Source of the DNA: a virus
Strand: one strand, 5' to 3'
Virus record (IMG/VR): IMGVR_UViG_3300042502_001732
Coordinates: 1-64,000 of that record
Length of the DNA: 64,000 nucleotides
The notes under the pieces are model-generated. The model was not told the DNA's origin, made no database searches, and worked only from the letters and a program-made list of their open reading frames with translations. Positions 16,415-25,884 of the stretch are shown in pieces. The position numbers and the translations under genes are program-made. Position 1 is the first letter of the stretch. Every line of letters starts with the position of its first letter.

Positions 16415-19003
16415 TTAATCTTCTGAAAATAAATCTAATAAATCAACTTTAACATTTTCATTTGGTTTTCTTAAAATCCAACCAACCGCTTCATAAAAAA
16501 AATCAATATTTCTATACATTAAATTTTCAAACATTTTTTCATAATCGATTTCAAATTCTTTTTTAAATTCTTCAGGATAATTACCACCATATCCAACAAC
16601 GTCAATATTATATCTGTTTGGCTTTTTAACATTGATATATTTTATTTTATCACCTTGTTTTAATTTTGGATATTTTCCCGATATTCCAAGCTTTTCAAGT
16701 AATACATTGTGATAATGAGCAGCCTTCATGTGCTCTTGCATTCCTTTAGCTATTTGATTAAATCCATCACAATCAGAACTATACTTATCAAATGTATTGA
16801 TTCCACTTATTCTGGATACCATTTCATAAGGTAATGTTTTGAAAGTCTCATATGCTTGGTTAAAAAGATCATCAGCAATATTTTTTCTTTTATCAATTAT
16901 CATGCTTTCTATGATTTCCTTCAAGTATGGTTTGAGTTTTTTAGGCATTGTAGTTTTAACTACTGACACACCTTTGTATTTAAATTTATCTACTTTAAAG
17001 CCTTCATCATCAATCATGTGAAGTACGTAATATTTTTTCTTTAAGAAAATTCCAGAATCGCATATCGTTTCTCTTTTAAAGACAAAACGAGGATCTAAAC
17101 TTTTCAATTCATTCTTTGCCCAGTTTGTCATTTCTGTGTTTATATAATTTTCAATATAATCACAGAAATTTAAAAAATCGGGATTGATCTCATCGTTTTT
17201 GTAAATTGGTATTCCTTTCTTATCTAAACATTTTAAAGAAACATATAAACTATCTGTATCATTGTATATGATAGAATCGTTCAATTCACATTGAGTTAAT
17301 TCTGGATATTTTTCAATTAATGATTTTTGAAAAACGTCATTTGAACTTTTAATAACAGCCTGTCCAGTTAGCGTTACTGAGGATGCAATATCATCATCTC
17401 CCATAGGGGCATATGCATTTCCCATATAACCATACAATGAATTCAAATTAATTTTGTACGCATATTGAATAGAATCATATCTATTTTGTTCAGATTGAAT
17501 AAACTCTCTTTCTTTTTTAGAAAGATTTTTATCTTCTTTCAATTTAGTTTTACAATCTTTCATCGCTTTTTGCATTTTCTTTCGTTCGGAATACAACCAA
17601 TCTAGATATTCGGGAACAATGCCTTTTCGTTTTTGAGAGAACAAAAATCCAGCTTTCGTAAATGCTATTTTTTCAGCAGCTATATAATTTTCGAATTTTT
17701 CCTTATCGAATTCATACACTCTACCAGTCACATGATATATCTTGTATGTGTTTTCAAATTCTTCATATCTTCCAATTTTTGTTTCTGGAGAAAGATTCAA
17801 AGAAATCATAACACTTGGATATAGAGAGTTGGCATCGAAACTTACCAAGTTCTCAGAAAGCCCTCTTTTCGGCTCTCTAACATATGCTCCTGGGTTTTTA
17901 CCATTTTTTATAGGTCTTATGAAGGTTGGTATTCTTTGATTTCTTTTTCTCGCTTGTACAGCCAAAGCTCCATTCATAATAGGAACTGTATCGATAGCCT
18001 TTTCAATATTAGTCAATCCAATATTTGCAAGGAATCTTAAAGTTTTCATATATCTCAATTCATCATCCAACCTTACAAGAAGTTCAACGTCGAGAATGTT
18101 ATAGTCCACAAAGGTTTTCCAATCTTTAATTGACAACTCCCACAATTGCCCTTCATATTCTATTTTATTTTTACCAAGCTCGACTTCAGCAATGTAATCT
18201 AACTTATACGATTCTTGCTTATCTAATTTAAACTTTTGATAAAGTACCATATAATCAACTGATGATACTCCTTCGATTACAATTTGAACAGGCGGCTCTC
18301 CAAATTTAATTCTTTTTTTAACTTTTTCATATATACGTCCTATTGGAGATAATCTCTTTTGCCATTCTTCATCTAATACAACAGCAATTCGATTTACCAA
18401 ATAAGGCATATCAAAACCAGAACTATTCCATCCAGATACAACGTCTGGATAATCATTTTCCCAAAATTTAATAAATGTTTTTAATAAAATTTCTTCACTT
18501 TTACAATGAATATATTTTATTTTTTTATCTGTAATGTGAGAAGCATCAAAAGGTTTCAATCCAAATGTCACATAACGTTCTCTTATAGAATCATAACATG
18601 TTATTAGGTTGATGATATCTTCTGGATTTTGAATATCTGGAAATTTTCCTTTGTTACTGAAAGTTTCAATATCTATAAACATTACTTTAAGAGGAAATTT
18701 GGAAAAATCCTCATCAGTATTTTGATGCCAATAATTATCAATTAAAAATTGCTGGGCTGGTGGTAAATTTTCAAAAACTCTTTTTATATTAGAATCTTTT
18801 AAAAATTTATTTCTTTCAAACCCAGAATCAAATTCTTTTTTTGTTAATTTGGTTTTGAATATGCTTTCTTCTTCCCCGTTGACCTTTTCCAGTAAAAGAT
18901 ATGGATTAAAATCCAAATCATACTTCACACGATTTCCATCGACATCCCAAGAAAACAAATGGACGCATCTTTCTTTATTGTTGTAAACGCAGTTTCTGTA
19001 CAC
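16415..19003 (-). CDS. 43: DNA polymerase family B, T4 gp43-like
   Basis: 862 residues (T4 gp43 is 898). Exonuclease motifs: Exo I MFIDIETFS (D111, E113), Exo II NSSGFDMPYL, Exo III YNILDVELL. Polymerase motifs: A DANSLYPSVM near residue 390, B KINLNSLYGYMG, C YNDTDSLY near residue 582. The C-terminus VDLLDLFSED could be the clamp-binding tail. A GTG start at 19003 is chosen because an early promoter lies at exactly the usual distance. It replicates the phage genome with the gp45 clamp. Confidence 0.95.
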   Translation of the reverse strand: MYRNCVYNNKERCVHLFSWDVDGNRVKYDLDFNPYLLLEKVNGEEESIFKTKLTKKEFDSGFERNKFLKDSNIKRVFENLPPAQQFLIDNYWHQNTDEDFSKFPLKVMFIDIETFSNKGKFPDIQNPEDIINLITCYDSIRERYVTFGLKPFDASHITDKKIKYIHCKSEEILLKTFIKFWENDYPDVVSGWNSSGFDMPYLVNRIAVVLDEEWQKRLSPIGRIYEKVKKRIKFGEPPVQIVIEGVSSVDYMVLYQKFKLDKQESYKLDYIAEVELGKNKIEYEGQLWELSIKDWKTFVDYNILDVELLVRLDDELRYMKTLRFLANIGLTNIEKAIDTVPIMNGALAVQARKRNQRIPTFIRPIKNGKNPGAYVREPKRGLSENLVSFDANSLYPSVMISLNLSPETKIGRYEEFENTYKIYHVTGRVYEFDKEKFENYIAAEKIAFTKAGFLFSQKRKGIVPEYLDWLYSERKKMQKAMKDCKTKLKEDKNLSKKEREFIQSEQNRYDSIQYAYKINLNSLYGYMGNAYAPMGDDDIASSVTLTGQAVIKSSNDVFQKSLIEKYPELTQCELNDSIIYNDTDSLYVSLKCLDKKGIPIYKNDEINPDFLNFCDYIENYINTEMTNWAKNELKSLDPRFVFKRETICDSGIFLKKKYYVLHMIDDEGFKVDKFKYKGVSVVKTTMPKKLKPYLKEIIESMIIDKRKNIADDLFNQAYETFKTLPYEMVSRISGINTFDKYSSDCDGFNQIAKGMQEHMKAAHYHNVLLEKLGISGKYPKLKQGDKIKYINVKKPNRYNIDVVGYGGNYPEEFKKEFEIDYEKMFENLMYRNIDFFYEAVGWILRKPNENVKVDLLDLFSED

Positions 19004-19010
19004 TACAACA

Positions 19011-19038
19011 AGTAAAACACGTTTTTCGAAATTGTCAA
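19011..19038 (-). promoter_or_regulatory. Early promoter of the polymerase gene
   Basis: TTGACA (19033-19038), 16 bp, TTTACT (19011-19016), then 7 nt to the GTG start at 19003. Predicted leaderless with a GTG start. Confidence 0.55.
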
Positions 19039-20237
19039 TTGAACTTCAGTATGTATTTTCTAGATGATGAACCGTATGGAGTGTCTAGAGCTTCCATGAA
19101 AGCTCCTATATTTTCTGGTCTTTCTAAAAATCTCGCTTCTCCAATTTTACGAAGTTCTGGGATTAATTGATAATATCTAGCTCTATTTTTCCAATTCAAT
19201 AATTCTTCTACTTTGTTTTCTAAATCTTCTCCTGTTTTAAATTTTAAAACATTCAGCGCATTTTCATATGTTGTCATATCTTGAACTAGACATGGGATTC
19301 CCAAACATGCAGCTTCAATGTATTTGATATCAGATTTACTTCTATTAAATGAATTATCTTGCAAGGGAGCTAAAAACAATTGAGCATTTAAACTATCTAA
19401 AAAGTTAGGGTATTCAATTAATGTCTTCCAAGGATGAAATTCAATTTTTCTATTTTCAACTAAATGTCTAATGGGAGGAGGTACAGCTCCGATAAAAACA
19501 AATTGATATTTATCAACATTTTTAGAAATAAATTCTATAACATGAGTAAAATCATCTTGTTGTTTTGTCTTATTTCCAACATCAAAATGTGCTCCAGATC
19601 CTGAATATACAATGCGAGGTTTCTTTTTATTTTTATCAAAATTATCAATGATTTTACGATAATTGAACTGATGACCGATCCACCAATATGGAGGGAAATT
19701 AGGTATTACCGAAATTTCTTCTTTACCAGTTCTTAATTTATATAAATCTCTCATGTGTTTACATGTAACTGTAACCTCATCAGACATATTAATCATATCA
19801 ATGCAGTTTTGGCGAATTTCATCATTATCAAACGCTGGCTTATAGATATTATAATCTGGAATGTCTTCTCTGAATACGACATCATCAACTTCATATATAA
19901 TTTTAAATCCAAGTTCTGGTTGTATACTTTTCAAAAACTCAAAAAACATTTTCTGTTCTTTACTTGCTTGTCTTTGAAGCTTAATAGTTTTTATATCTCT
20001 GTACCATTCTTTATCAAAAATCATTTTAGTAAGAGATGCTGAATCTCCCATGTTGGACATATTGATATGAAGTTCTGGCCAACCTATTCTCCACTGACCA
20101 CACCCCTGACGATCTGCCATGAAATTTAAATATCTAGCTGGTCCATTTGGAACACTATTGATTTCTGGTGCTTTGGAAATTACACTATTTGAAAATGGTG
20201 ATGTTGGAAACGGAGATGGAAATGGATTGGAAAACAT
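19035..20237 (-). CDS. GT-B glycosyltransferase (family 1-like)
   Basis: 400 residues. A Pro/Ser-rich N-terminus precedes a two-Rossmann layout: FKIIYEVDDVVF, then DEVTVTCKHMRDLY, ISVIPNF, and in the second half PRIVYSGSGAHFD and IKYIEAACLGIPCLVQD, the last matching the nucleotide-sugar-binding E-x-G-type motif of GT-B enzymes. Substrate unknown. It is inserted between gp46 and gp43 in the recombination-replication block with its own early promoter. Confidence 0.8.
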   Translation of the reverse strand: MFSNPFPSPFPTSPFSNSVISKAPEINSVPNGPARYLNFMADRQGCGQWRIGWPELHINMSNMGDSASLTKMIFDKEWYRDIKTIKLQRQASKEQKMFFEFLKSIQPELGFKIIYEVDDVVFREDIPDYNIYKPAFDNDEIRQNCIDMINMSDEVTVTCKHMRDLYKLRTGKEEISVIPNFPPYWWIGHQFNYRKIIDNFDKNKKKPRIVYSGSGAHFDVGNKTKQQDDFTHVIEFISKNVDKYQFVFIGAVPPPIRHLVENRKIEFHPWKTLIEYPNFLDSLNAQLFLAPLQDNSFNRSKSDIKYIEAACLGIPCLVQDMTTYENALNVLKFKTGEDLENKVEELLNWKNRARYYQLIPELRKIGEARFLERPENIGAFMEALDTPYGSSSRKYILKFN

Positions 20238-20245
20238 ATATATTG

Positions 20246-20273
20246 TAGTTATATTTTAATGTAAAAATGTCAA
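20246..20273 (-). promoter_or_regulatory. Early promoter (weak -10)
   Basis: TTGACA (20268-20273), 16 bp, TAACTA (20246-20251), then 8 nt to ATG 20237. The -10 matches poorly but the geometry equals that of the other early promoters. Confidence 0.45.
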
Positions 20274-20275
20274 TC

Positions 20276-22078
20276 TTATTGATAAACTCTTCTAGTTATT
20301 CCGTTTTCTTTTTCTAGGTTGACAATTTCACCATCTACATGTTTAATGGTTTCTTTTCTATGCGATATTGCATATACAGACATATTATTTTTATTAATTC
20401 TACTTTTCAAAACATTAATTAATAAATCCAATCCTCGTTCATCAAATGCACTATCGAAAATTTCATCATAAAATTCAAGATTTGAAGAAATTCCACTGAT
20501 TTTTCTTCTCATGTCTGAAAAACTCAATACGCATGCGATATCAACGCTTCTTTTTTCTGCTCCTGACAAATTACTGTATGAAAATTCATTTCCTTTTTCA
20601 GTAGAAATATGTTCATCAAAATATTCATCAAATTTACATTTAACATTCATTCCAAGATCAGTTATGTATGTTGAAATAGTAGAATTTAACATACATAATA
20701 ATTTCTTTATAACATAACTTTTAACACCCTCTTCGCCCAATACAAATTTACAAATTTCATAATCTGAATCCTTTTGTTTGAAGGTATTCAAATTTTCTTC
20801 TTGTTCTTTTTTTCTAGTTTCAGAATTTTTAATGTTTTCTTCGAATGAATCTGTAGATATGATAGAGTTTTTAAAATCATCATTTATATTTTTAAAAGAC
20901 TCTTCATATTCTTTTAAGATATTATTCAAGTTTATTCTTTTTTGAGTTGTATCTTTCTGTTTTTGAATTTCATTATGAACTTTTGAAATATTTTTTTGAA
21001 CTTTTGCTTTTTTATCTAACCAATCTTCTTTTTGATTATTAATTTCAGTTAAATTAATTTTATATTCACTTATATTATTTTGAATTTCTTCTTTTTTAGA
21101 ATTAATATACTTTATATGATCATGTGAAATGTTTTGAAAACACTTATCACATTGAACTTCATCAACGGAGTTCATTTTCATTAATTCTTTTTTCAAAAGA
21201 TCAAGATCTTTACTTATTTCAATATGTTTTATTTGAAAATTTCCAAGTTTACCATCGATTTTTTTCCAAGCATCTTCTAATTTTAAATATTGATTCTGTA
21301 ATTCGTCAATATTTTGATTTTCTGGCAATTCTTCAATTTTTATTTTAATATTTTGAATTTTATTTGTAATTTCTTCCTTACGTGTATTTAAAAGTTCAGT
21401 TCTTTCTTCTATCTGTTTCTTAATATCATCGAATTGTTTTTGATAAGTGGTGATAGATGTTTTTAATTCTTCGACACGTGCTAAAGATACACTCATATCG
21501 TTTTTATTTTCACTTATATATTTTTTAAGATCTTTCAACATCAAACCAAATATTTCAATGTTGAAAATATCTTCAATAAATTTTCTTTTTTCAGCAGCAT
21601 TCTTCAACATGAATGGTGTTGTGTCACTCAATGTCATTATATCGCAACTTTTATGGATAATTGGATTGGTTCCCAATAAATCACAAATATATTTGTTGGT
21701 ATTTGCAATACTATCCCTGGTAATATCTTCATCACCCCTCCAAAGTTCAACTTTGGTTGGCTTTACATGTCTGATAATTTTATAAGATTGTGTATTTTCA
21801 GTAGTTTCAACATCAAATTGCAATTCAATGCGTCCTTTACCTTTAGTTATATTATTTACAATATATTCATTCTTAATTTTTCCAATAGTTTCACCAAATA
21901 ATGCATAAAAATATGCAGACATGAGTGAACTTTTACCAACTGCATTTTTTCTTTCAGGATTATCAATATTTTGTCCAGTTATAAGGTTCAGACCTTCTTT
22001 AAATTCAATTTCTATAGCATCATTTCCAATACTTAAAAAGTTTTGAACAATTATTTTTTTATATTTTATTTTTCTCAT
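20276..22078 (-). CDS. 46: Recombination nuclease ATPase subunit, gp46 (Rad50/SbcC-like)
   Basis: 600 residues (T4 gp46 is 560). N-terminal FLSIGNDAIEIEFKEGLNLI and a Walker A ending NAVGKSS near residue 51; long coiled coils on each side of a zinc hook with CDKC; C-terminal ABC signature YSNLSGAEKRSVDIA and Walker B-like EFYDEIFDSAFDERG. With gp47 it resects DNA ends for UvsX-dependent recombination. Overlaps gp47 by 20 bp. Confidence 0.92.
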   Translation of the reverse strand: MRKIKYKKIIVQNFLSIGNDAIEIEFKEGLNLITGQNIDNPERKNAVGKSSLMSAYFYALFGETIGKIKNEYIVNNITKGKGRIELQFDVETTENTQSYKIIRHVKPTKVELWRGDEDITRDSIANTNKYICDLLGTNPIIHKSCDIMTLSDTTPFMLKNAAEKRKFIEDIFNIEIFGLMLKDLKKYISENKNDMSVSLARVEELKTSITTYQKQFDDIKKQIEERTELLNTRKEEITNKIQNIKIKIEELPENQNIDELQNQYLKLEDAWKKIDGKLGNFQIKHIEISKDLDLLKKELMKMNSVDEVQCDKCFQNISHDHIKYINSKKEEIQNNISEYKINLTEINNQKEDWLDKKAKVQKNISKVHNEIQKQKDTTQKRINLNNILKEYEESFKNINDDFKNSIISTDSFEENIKNSETRKKEQEENLNTFKQKDSDYEICKFVLGEEGVKSYVIKKLLCMLNSTISTYITDLGMNVKCKFDEYFDEHISTEKGNEFSYSNLSGAEKRSVDIACVLSFSDMRRKISGISSNLEFYDEIFDSAFDERGLDLLINVLKSRINKNNMSVYAISHRKETIKHVDGEIVNLEKENGITRRVYQ

Positions 22079-23081
22079 ATAAATCTTCGTTAATTTTTTT
22101 AATTCTGGCTAATTGATCATCATCTAATCCTAATTGATCATAAAATTCTTCAAACATTTCTTTAATATCAATAGAATCTATATTTTCTACATCATTTAAA
22201 GTCTTTGAATTCACATTATATTCGAAAGATATCTGCCAAGGATTGTAACTTTTGAATATATTTGATATTTTGGTAAATTCTTCTTCTGATAATTCAGAAT
22301 CGACAATCAATTTAATGATATTATTTTCAATTTCTGATTCTTCATATGATTCATATCCACTCAAAGCTAGTTTTATGAAACGAGGAGATGCGGTATTTTC
22401 GAAAAATTCAATAGACCCATCTTCAATATCTAAAATATGGTATCCTTTTGTGTTATTTTGGTCGCTGAAGTCTAAAGGAAAACAACTACCAACATAGTAT
22501 ATTGACCCCTCGTTGTATTTTTTACTATTTCTATTGTGAAAATGACCAGAAAATACAGCATTCGTCTTCTCAATAAGTATATCAACTGGGTTTAATCCAT
22601 GATTACATACTGTATAATTGTTCATTTTGAATGTTTGTATCTCAAAATGCCCAAAAATGTAGTCATATTTGCTGTTTGGAATATCATTATTCCATGGAAC
22701 AAACAAAAAACGCTTATTAAAAGCTTCAAATTCTAAATTTTTATCAATTAATGTGATATTTTCATGCCCTTTCATCATTCCAAGGCTATGAACATCACTT
22801 CTGTTCTTATAATATGCATCATGATTTCCAATAATCATGAAAACGTTAAATTTTTTAAACTTTTCTATAATTTTAGAAGCAACGTGTATAGTTTGAACAC
22901 TAATTTCGCTTCTATTATCAAAAAAATCACCCAAAAAGAATATATCTTTTATTTTTTTCTGATTTAATTCATCAACAATCCAATCAGCCCACGTTAAAGC
23001 TGTTTCGTGCCATTTTTCAGAATTTCCATATATTCCTAAATGAAGATCACTGAATATTGCAACTTTAGTCTTTTTAATCAT
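22059..23081 (-). CDS. 47: Recombination nuclease subunit, gp47 (Mre11/SbcD-like)
   Basis: 340 residues from ATG 23081, the length of T4 gp47 (339); a longer frame exists but would run back into gp55. Metallophosphoesterase motifs are in order: VAIFSDLHLG (D and H), FLGDFFDNR, MIIGNHDAYYKN, IFGHFE and VFSGHFHNRN. The catalytic partner of gp46. The start lies 4 bp after the gp55 stop. Confidence 0.93.
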   Translation of the reverse strand: MIKKTKVAIFSDLHLGIYGNSEKWHETALTWADWIVDELNQKKIKDIFFLGDFFDNRSEISVQTIHVASKIIEKFKKFNVFMIIGNHDAYYKNRSDVHSLGMMKGHENITLIDKNLEFEAFNKRFLFVPWNNDIPNSKYDYIFGHFEIQTFKMNNYTVCNHGLNPVDILIEKTNAVFSGHFHNRNSKKYNEGSIYYVGSCFPLDFSDQNNTKGYHILDIEDGSIEFFENTASPRFIKLALSGYESYEESEIENNIIKLIVDSELSEEEFTKISNIFKSYNPWQISFEYNVNSKTLNDVENIDSIDIKEMFEEFYDQLGLDDDQLARIKKINEDLYEKNKI

Positions 23082-23085
23082 ATTA

Positions 23086-23541
23086 TTAGTTTGAAAAATC
23101 GTATTGTTCATCATCATCAGAAAAACCTGATGGTTTGGTATATACATTTCCTTCAGATTCAATCATATTTTGCTCATAAAGCATTTGTTTATACTCTTGT
23201 AAACCTTCATGTTGCTTGTTTTCTTTCTTTATTCGGTTAGTAAACGCATTCCAAGCTATTTGATTGAAATAACTAAATGGATTATAACCAGAATCCATGT
23301 TATATTTCTTACCTTCCAACGCTGAATACATTTTTATAACAGCATCTCCTACCATTTCTTCTTTCCAAGACTTCGTATAATTAATAAATCGCCAATTATA
23401 ACTCAACCCTTCGGCTATTTTAACTACATTAATAGCTAATTCATCTGTCATTTTATCACTGTCGTAATATTCCTGGATCTGTCTTTTAAAATCATTGGAG
23501 TTTACGTATATACTTGCTTTTATTTCTGGATTAAGTTTCAT
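23086..23541 (-). CDS. 55: Late-transcription sigma factor, T4 gp55-like
   Basis: 151 residues (T4 gp55 is 185). The segment WKEEMVGDAVIKMYSALEGK followed by YNPFSYFNQIAWNAFTNRIK matches the sigma region-2-like core that contacts the late -10 element and RNA polymerase. The C-terminus lacks other sigma regions, as in gp55. Gene order uvsW-55-47-46 is as expected for T4 relatives. It explains the many NTAAATA promoters in this window. Confidence 0.88.
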   Translation of the reverse strand: MKLNPEIKASIYVNSNDFKRQIQEYYDSDKMTDELAINVVKIAEGLSYNWRFINYTKSWKEEMVGDAVIKMYSALEGKKYNMDSGYNPFSYFNQIAWNAFTNRIKKENKQHEGLQEYKQMLYEQNMIESEGNVYTKPSGFSDDDEQYDFSN

Positions 23542-24983
23542 AAATCTATTTCTATTTCTTTATATGGTATCTGTTCATCGTCGTAAATTTGTTTTCTTTC
23601 TTCAGCGTGGTTTGTCGAGTATTTTAAATTATCATATATATCAAAAATAACAAGTTTGGACTTGTTTTCATGCAATCTCAACCCTCTACCTATTCCTTGC
23701 ACGATACGAACGAAGCTTTTTCCACCAGATGCAAACACAATATTGTGTAAATTTTTAATATTTATACCTGTTGAAAATATACTACTCATTGCAATACACA
23801 CTATGTTATCACAAACTTCCATATTTGCAATAACTTCAACCCTTTCGTTCAACTCGACCTCGCCTTTTATAAAAACTACACTCTTATCATTCAACACATT
23901 CAGAGATTTTAAAAGCGCTTCCCCGTGTTCAAGGTGATTTACCAATATTAATGTATTGTTTGGTATCTTAGAAACTATTTTATATATGATATTGTTTCTT
24001 TTTTCAGAATTGTATATATAAGATAACTCTATATTATAATCTTCTGTTGGAGTTTTATCTTTATTTTTATTTTTTTTAGGAATATCTGAAGAAGAATGAT
24101 TCAATAAAATCATTTTAACCACCACATCAGTTAAAATATTTTCGTCTCTGAGTTCTTTACTGTTCTTTTCAAACAATAATGGACCAAATGTACCTAATAT
24201 TTTCCACACATCATATTGATCTTTTGGAAAAGTGCCTGTGAAACCGAAACGGTTCGGTGTTTTTATTTTTGTGATGAGCTTTGATATTTTACTAGTGCCA
24301 GTACATCTATGACATTCATCAACTATTAACAAATCTACATCTTTGATCCATGAATTATCATCAAATTTGGATACTAAATTTTCAGAATTGACTATTATTA
24401 CATCGGTATTTTCTAATTTATTAGTTCCAGTCCATCCCGAATATGAAAAATTAACTTTGTAAGATTCAAAATCTTTTTGAAGTTGTGATACAAGAGAAAT
24501 TCCAGGTACTACAACCAACACTTTGTATGTTTGCTTGGGTCTATTTGCCCAAAAGTTTTCAATCAATGATGCTATACAAAAACTTTTACCAGAACCTGTA
24601 GCACTTTTTATTGTACCTCGTCCATATTTCAAACACAATTTCACAATTTCCATTTGAAAGTCTCTATGAGGAAATGCAAAACCATCAAATACTGTTGTTG
24701 TTTTTATACCACAACTTAAAAATTGTTTAAATTCTTCAGTGTATTCTATATTTGTATATTGTTCTTGTATTAAGATATTGATTATCTCTTTATAAAGACC
24801 GAAATCGAATTTTCCAGATTTATCAATTGCATATTTTCTATCTGGAATTTTTCTTCCGTACTTTTTTGCAAATTTTGCAGCGTCATTCTTGACACTGAAT
24901 TTATTTTTTACGCAATAAAACGTGGCCTGATCACAAATAATCTGACCTTTGTTTGTTTTTGCATCGTAATGCAGCTTAATCAA
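23538..24983 (-). CDS. uvsW: UvsW-like SF2 DNA helicase
   Basis: 481 residues (T4 UvsW is about 500). A small N-terminal domain precedes helicase motifs: I ATGSGKSF, Ia VVVPGISLVSQ, II VDECHR, III GFTGTFP, V SSIFSTGINIKNL, VI RIVQGIGRGLR. UvsW resolves R-loops and branched DNA in T4 and shifts replication from origin to recombination mode. No ATG is near; TTG at 24983 is the best start, with a hairpin just upstream. Overlaps gp55 by 4 bp. Confidence 0.9.
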   Translation of the reverse strand: MIKLHYDAKTNKGQIICDQATFYCVKNKFSVKNDAAKFAKKYGRKIPDRKYAIDKSGKFDFGLYKEIINILIQEQYTNIEYTEEFKQFLSCGIKTTTVFDGFAFPHRDFQMEIVKLCLKYGRGTIKSATGSGKSFCIASLIENFWANRPKQTYKVLVVVPGISLVSQLQKDFESYKVNFSYSGWTGTNKLENTDVIIVNSENLVSKFDDNSWIKDVDLLIVDECHRCTGTSKISKLITKIKTPNRFGFTGTFPKDQYDVWKILGTFGPLLFEKNSKELRDENILTDVVVKMILLNHSSSDIPKKNKNKDKTPTEDYNIELSYIYNSEKRNNIIYKIVSKIPNNTLILVNHLEHGEALLKSLNVLNDKSVVFIKGEVELNERVEVIANMEVCDNIVCIAMSSIFSTGINIKNLHNIVFASGGKSFVRIVQGIGRGLRLHENKSKLVIFDIYDNLKYSTNHAEERKQIYDDEQIPYKEIEIDL

Positions 24984-24994
24984 AATTAATTAAT

Positions 24995-25012
24995 AAGTGG
25001 AAATATCCACTT
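24995..25012. other. Inverted repeat upstream of the uvsW start
   Basis: AAGTGGA, 4-nt loop, TCCACTT: a perfect 7-bp stem. On the minus strand it ends 11 nt before the TTG start of uvsW, in the 66-bp gap after uvsY. It may limit or time uvsW translation, or be a weak terminator between the two genes. Confidence 0.5.
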
Positions 25013-25049
25013 TTCGTTAATTCAAATTCCTTTATGTGTGGAACTTCTA

Positions 25050-25454
25050 TCATCCTTCTTGCAATTGAATAAATTTTATTATATTTTCAAAATCTTTGGC
25101 TATGTATTTTACACAGTCATAAATTCTTTCAAGTTGTTTAAAATTCAATTTTAATTCGTCTATTTGTAGATTTATTTCTTCAACATCTTGACTTTCTTCT
25201 ATTTTATCAAGTGTTGATTTATTTATTTTTATCTCCGAATTATCTATTAATTTTTTCTGTAATGTTTTGATTATATATTTCTTTTTTTGCTCAAGTGATT
25301 TAATTTCTTGTTCAGTTTCTGACAAGACGTTTGCCCAATATGATTTTTCTCCTGGAACTTGATTAAGTTTATCAGCTAAACTAAGCATATCGATATTTGT
25401 GGCAAATTCGGCATACTTTTTAGCATAAAACTTTCTTTTTTCAGAATTATTCAT
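25050..25454 (-). CDS. uvsY: UvsY-like recombination mediator
   Basis: 134 residues from ATG 25454 (T4 UvsY is 137). All-helical with the same internal order as UvsY: a YWANVLSETEQEIKSLEQKK segment, a Lys-rich helix, and a C-terminal amphipathic region (FENIIKFIQLQEG). UvsY helps UvsX displace gp32 on ssDNA. Adjacency to uvsW is as in T4 and raises confidence despite low identity. It heads the recombination operon; no clear promoter was recognised. Confidence 0.75.
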   Translation of the reverse strand: MNNSEKRKFYAKKYAEFATNIDMLSLADKLNQVPGEKSYWANVLSETEQEIKSLEQKKKYIIKTLQKKLIDNSEIKINKSTLDKIEESQDVEEINLQIDELKLNFKQLERIYDCVKYIAKDFENIIKFIQLQEG

Positions 25455-25472
25455 AATCAATTATTCTTTATT

Positions 25473-25479
25473 ATAAATA
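25473..25479 (+). promoter_or_regulatory. Late promoter element TATAAATA
   Basis: A full T4-consensus TATAAATA (25472-25479), 5 nt, then ATG 25485. Only 30 bp separate this ATG from the divergent uvsY ATG. Confidence 0.65.
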
Positions 25480-25484
25480 ATAAT

Positions 25485-25757
25485 ATGAGAATGTCAAGAA
25501 CTGATGCTACAAAATTAGAAAATATTTATTTAGAAATGACATCAGTTGGTGTAGTTGGCCCAGTCACTTCTATTGTGACTGATTTAGGTGCAGAAAATGT
25601 AGATTCATATGCTGAAAGAGACACCAGAATTCCAAAAGGACCAAAAAAGAAAAAAGGCAAACCAGAAATAGCTAGAAGAAATCTATCATTTGATAGTACA
25701 TTAGATTATCAAACTCCTGAAGTTAAAGCTAATATTAAAAATATTAGAAAACAGTAA
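25485..25757 (+). CDS. Small basic late protein, possible internal head protein
   Basis: 90 residues with a Lys-rich centre (IPKGPKKKKGKPEIARR). The first 18 residues (TDATKLENIYLEM) end in an L-x-E-like site, resembling T4 internal-protein leader peptides. Immediately preceded by a consensus late promoter. Function unknown; head-internal DNA-binding protein is inference. Confidence 0.6.
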   Translation: MRMSRTDATKLENIYLEMTSVGVVGPVTSIVTDLGAENVDSYAERDTRIPKGPKKKKGKPEIARRNLSFDSTLDYQTPEVKANIKNIRKQ

Positions 25758-25765
25758 AAAGGCAC

Positions 25766-25793
25766 TTGACAAATAAAAAAACCATATTATATA
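25766..25793 (+). promoter_or_regulatory. Early promoter followed by a long leader
   Basis: TTGACA (25766-25771), 16 bp, TATATA (25788-25793). Unlike all others here, no plausible start codon lies 5-8 nt downstream; the next gene begins at 25885, after a G-tract and an AT-rich stretch. Confidence 0.6.
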
Positions 25794-25794
25794 T

Positions 25795-25808
25795 GGGTGG
25801 TGGGTGGG
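25795..25808 (+). other. G-rich tract, candidate two-tier G-quadruplex
   Basis: GGGTGGTGGGTGGG, four G-runs with single-T loops, beginning right after the -10 hexamer, so it would be at the 5' end of the RNA. Unique in this AT-rich window. Confidence 0.5.
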
Positions 25809-25884
25809 ATTTGATATATATTATAATATATTATATATAATATTAATTTATATTGTATATTATTATTAATATTATAATTATTAT
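25809..25884. other. AT-only tract, possible DNA-unwinding element
   Basis: About 76 bp with only two G and no C, made of TATA/ATAT repeats with many short palindromes. It lies downstream of the promoter and G-tract and about 350 bp from the uvsY start. Could be the leader of the endonuclease gene, or part of a replication origin. Confidence 0.4.

Noticed and set aside
25793-25840. Short leaderless-like reading frame starting at ATG 25793 in the G-tract
   Set aside because: The ATG overlaps the -10 hexamer itself, so it cannot be transcribed from that promoter, and the peptide is a low-complexity Gly/Ile/Tyr string.
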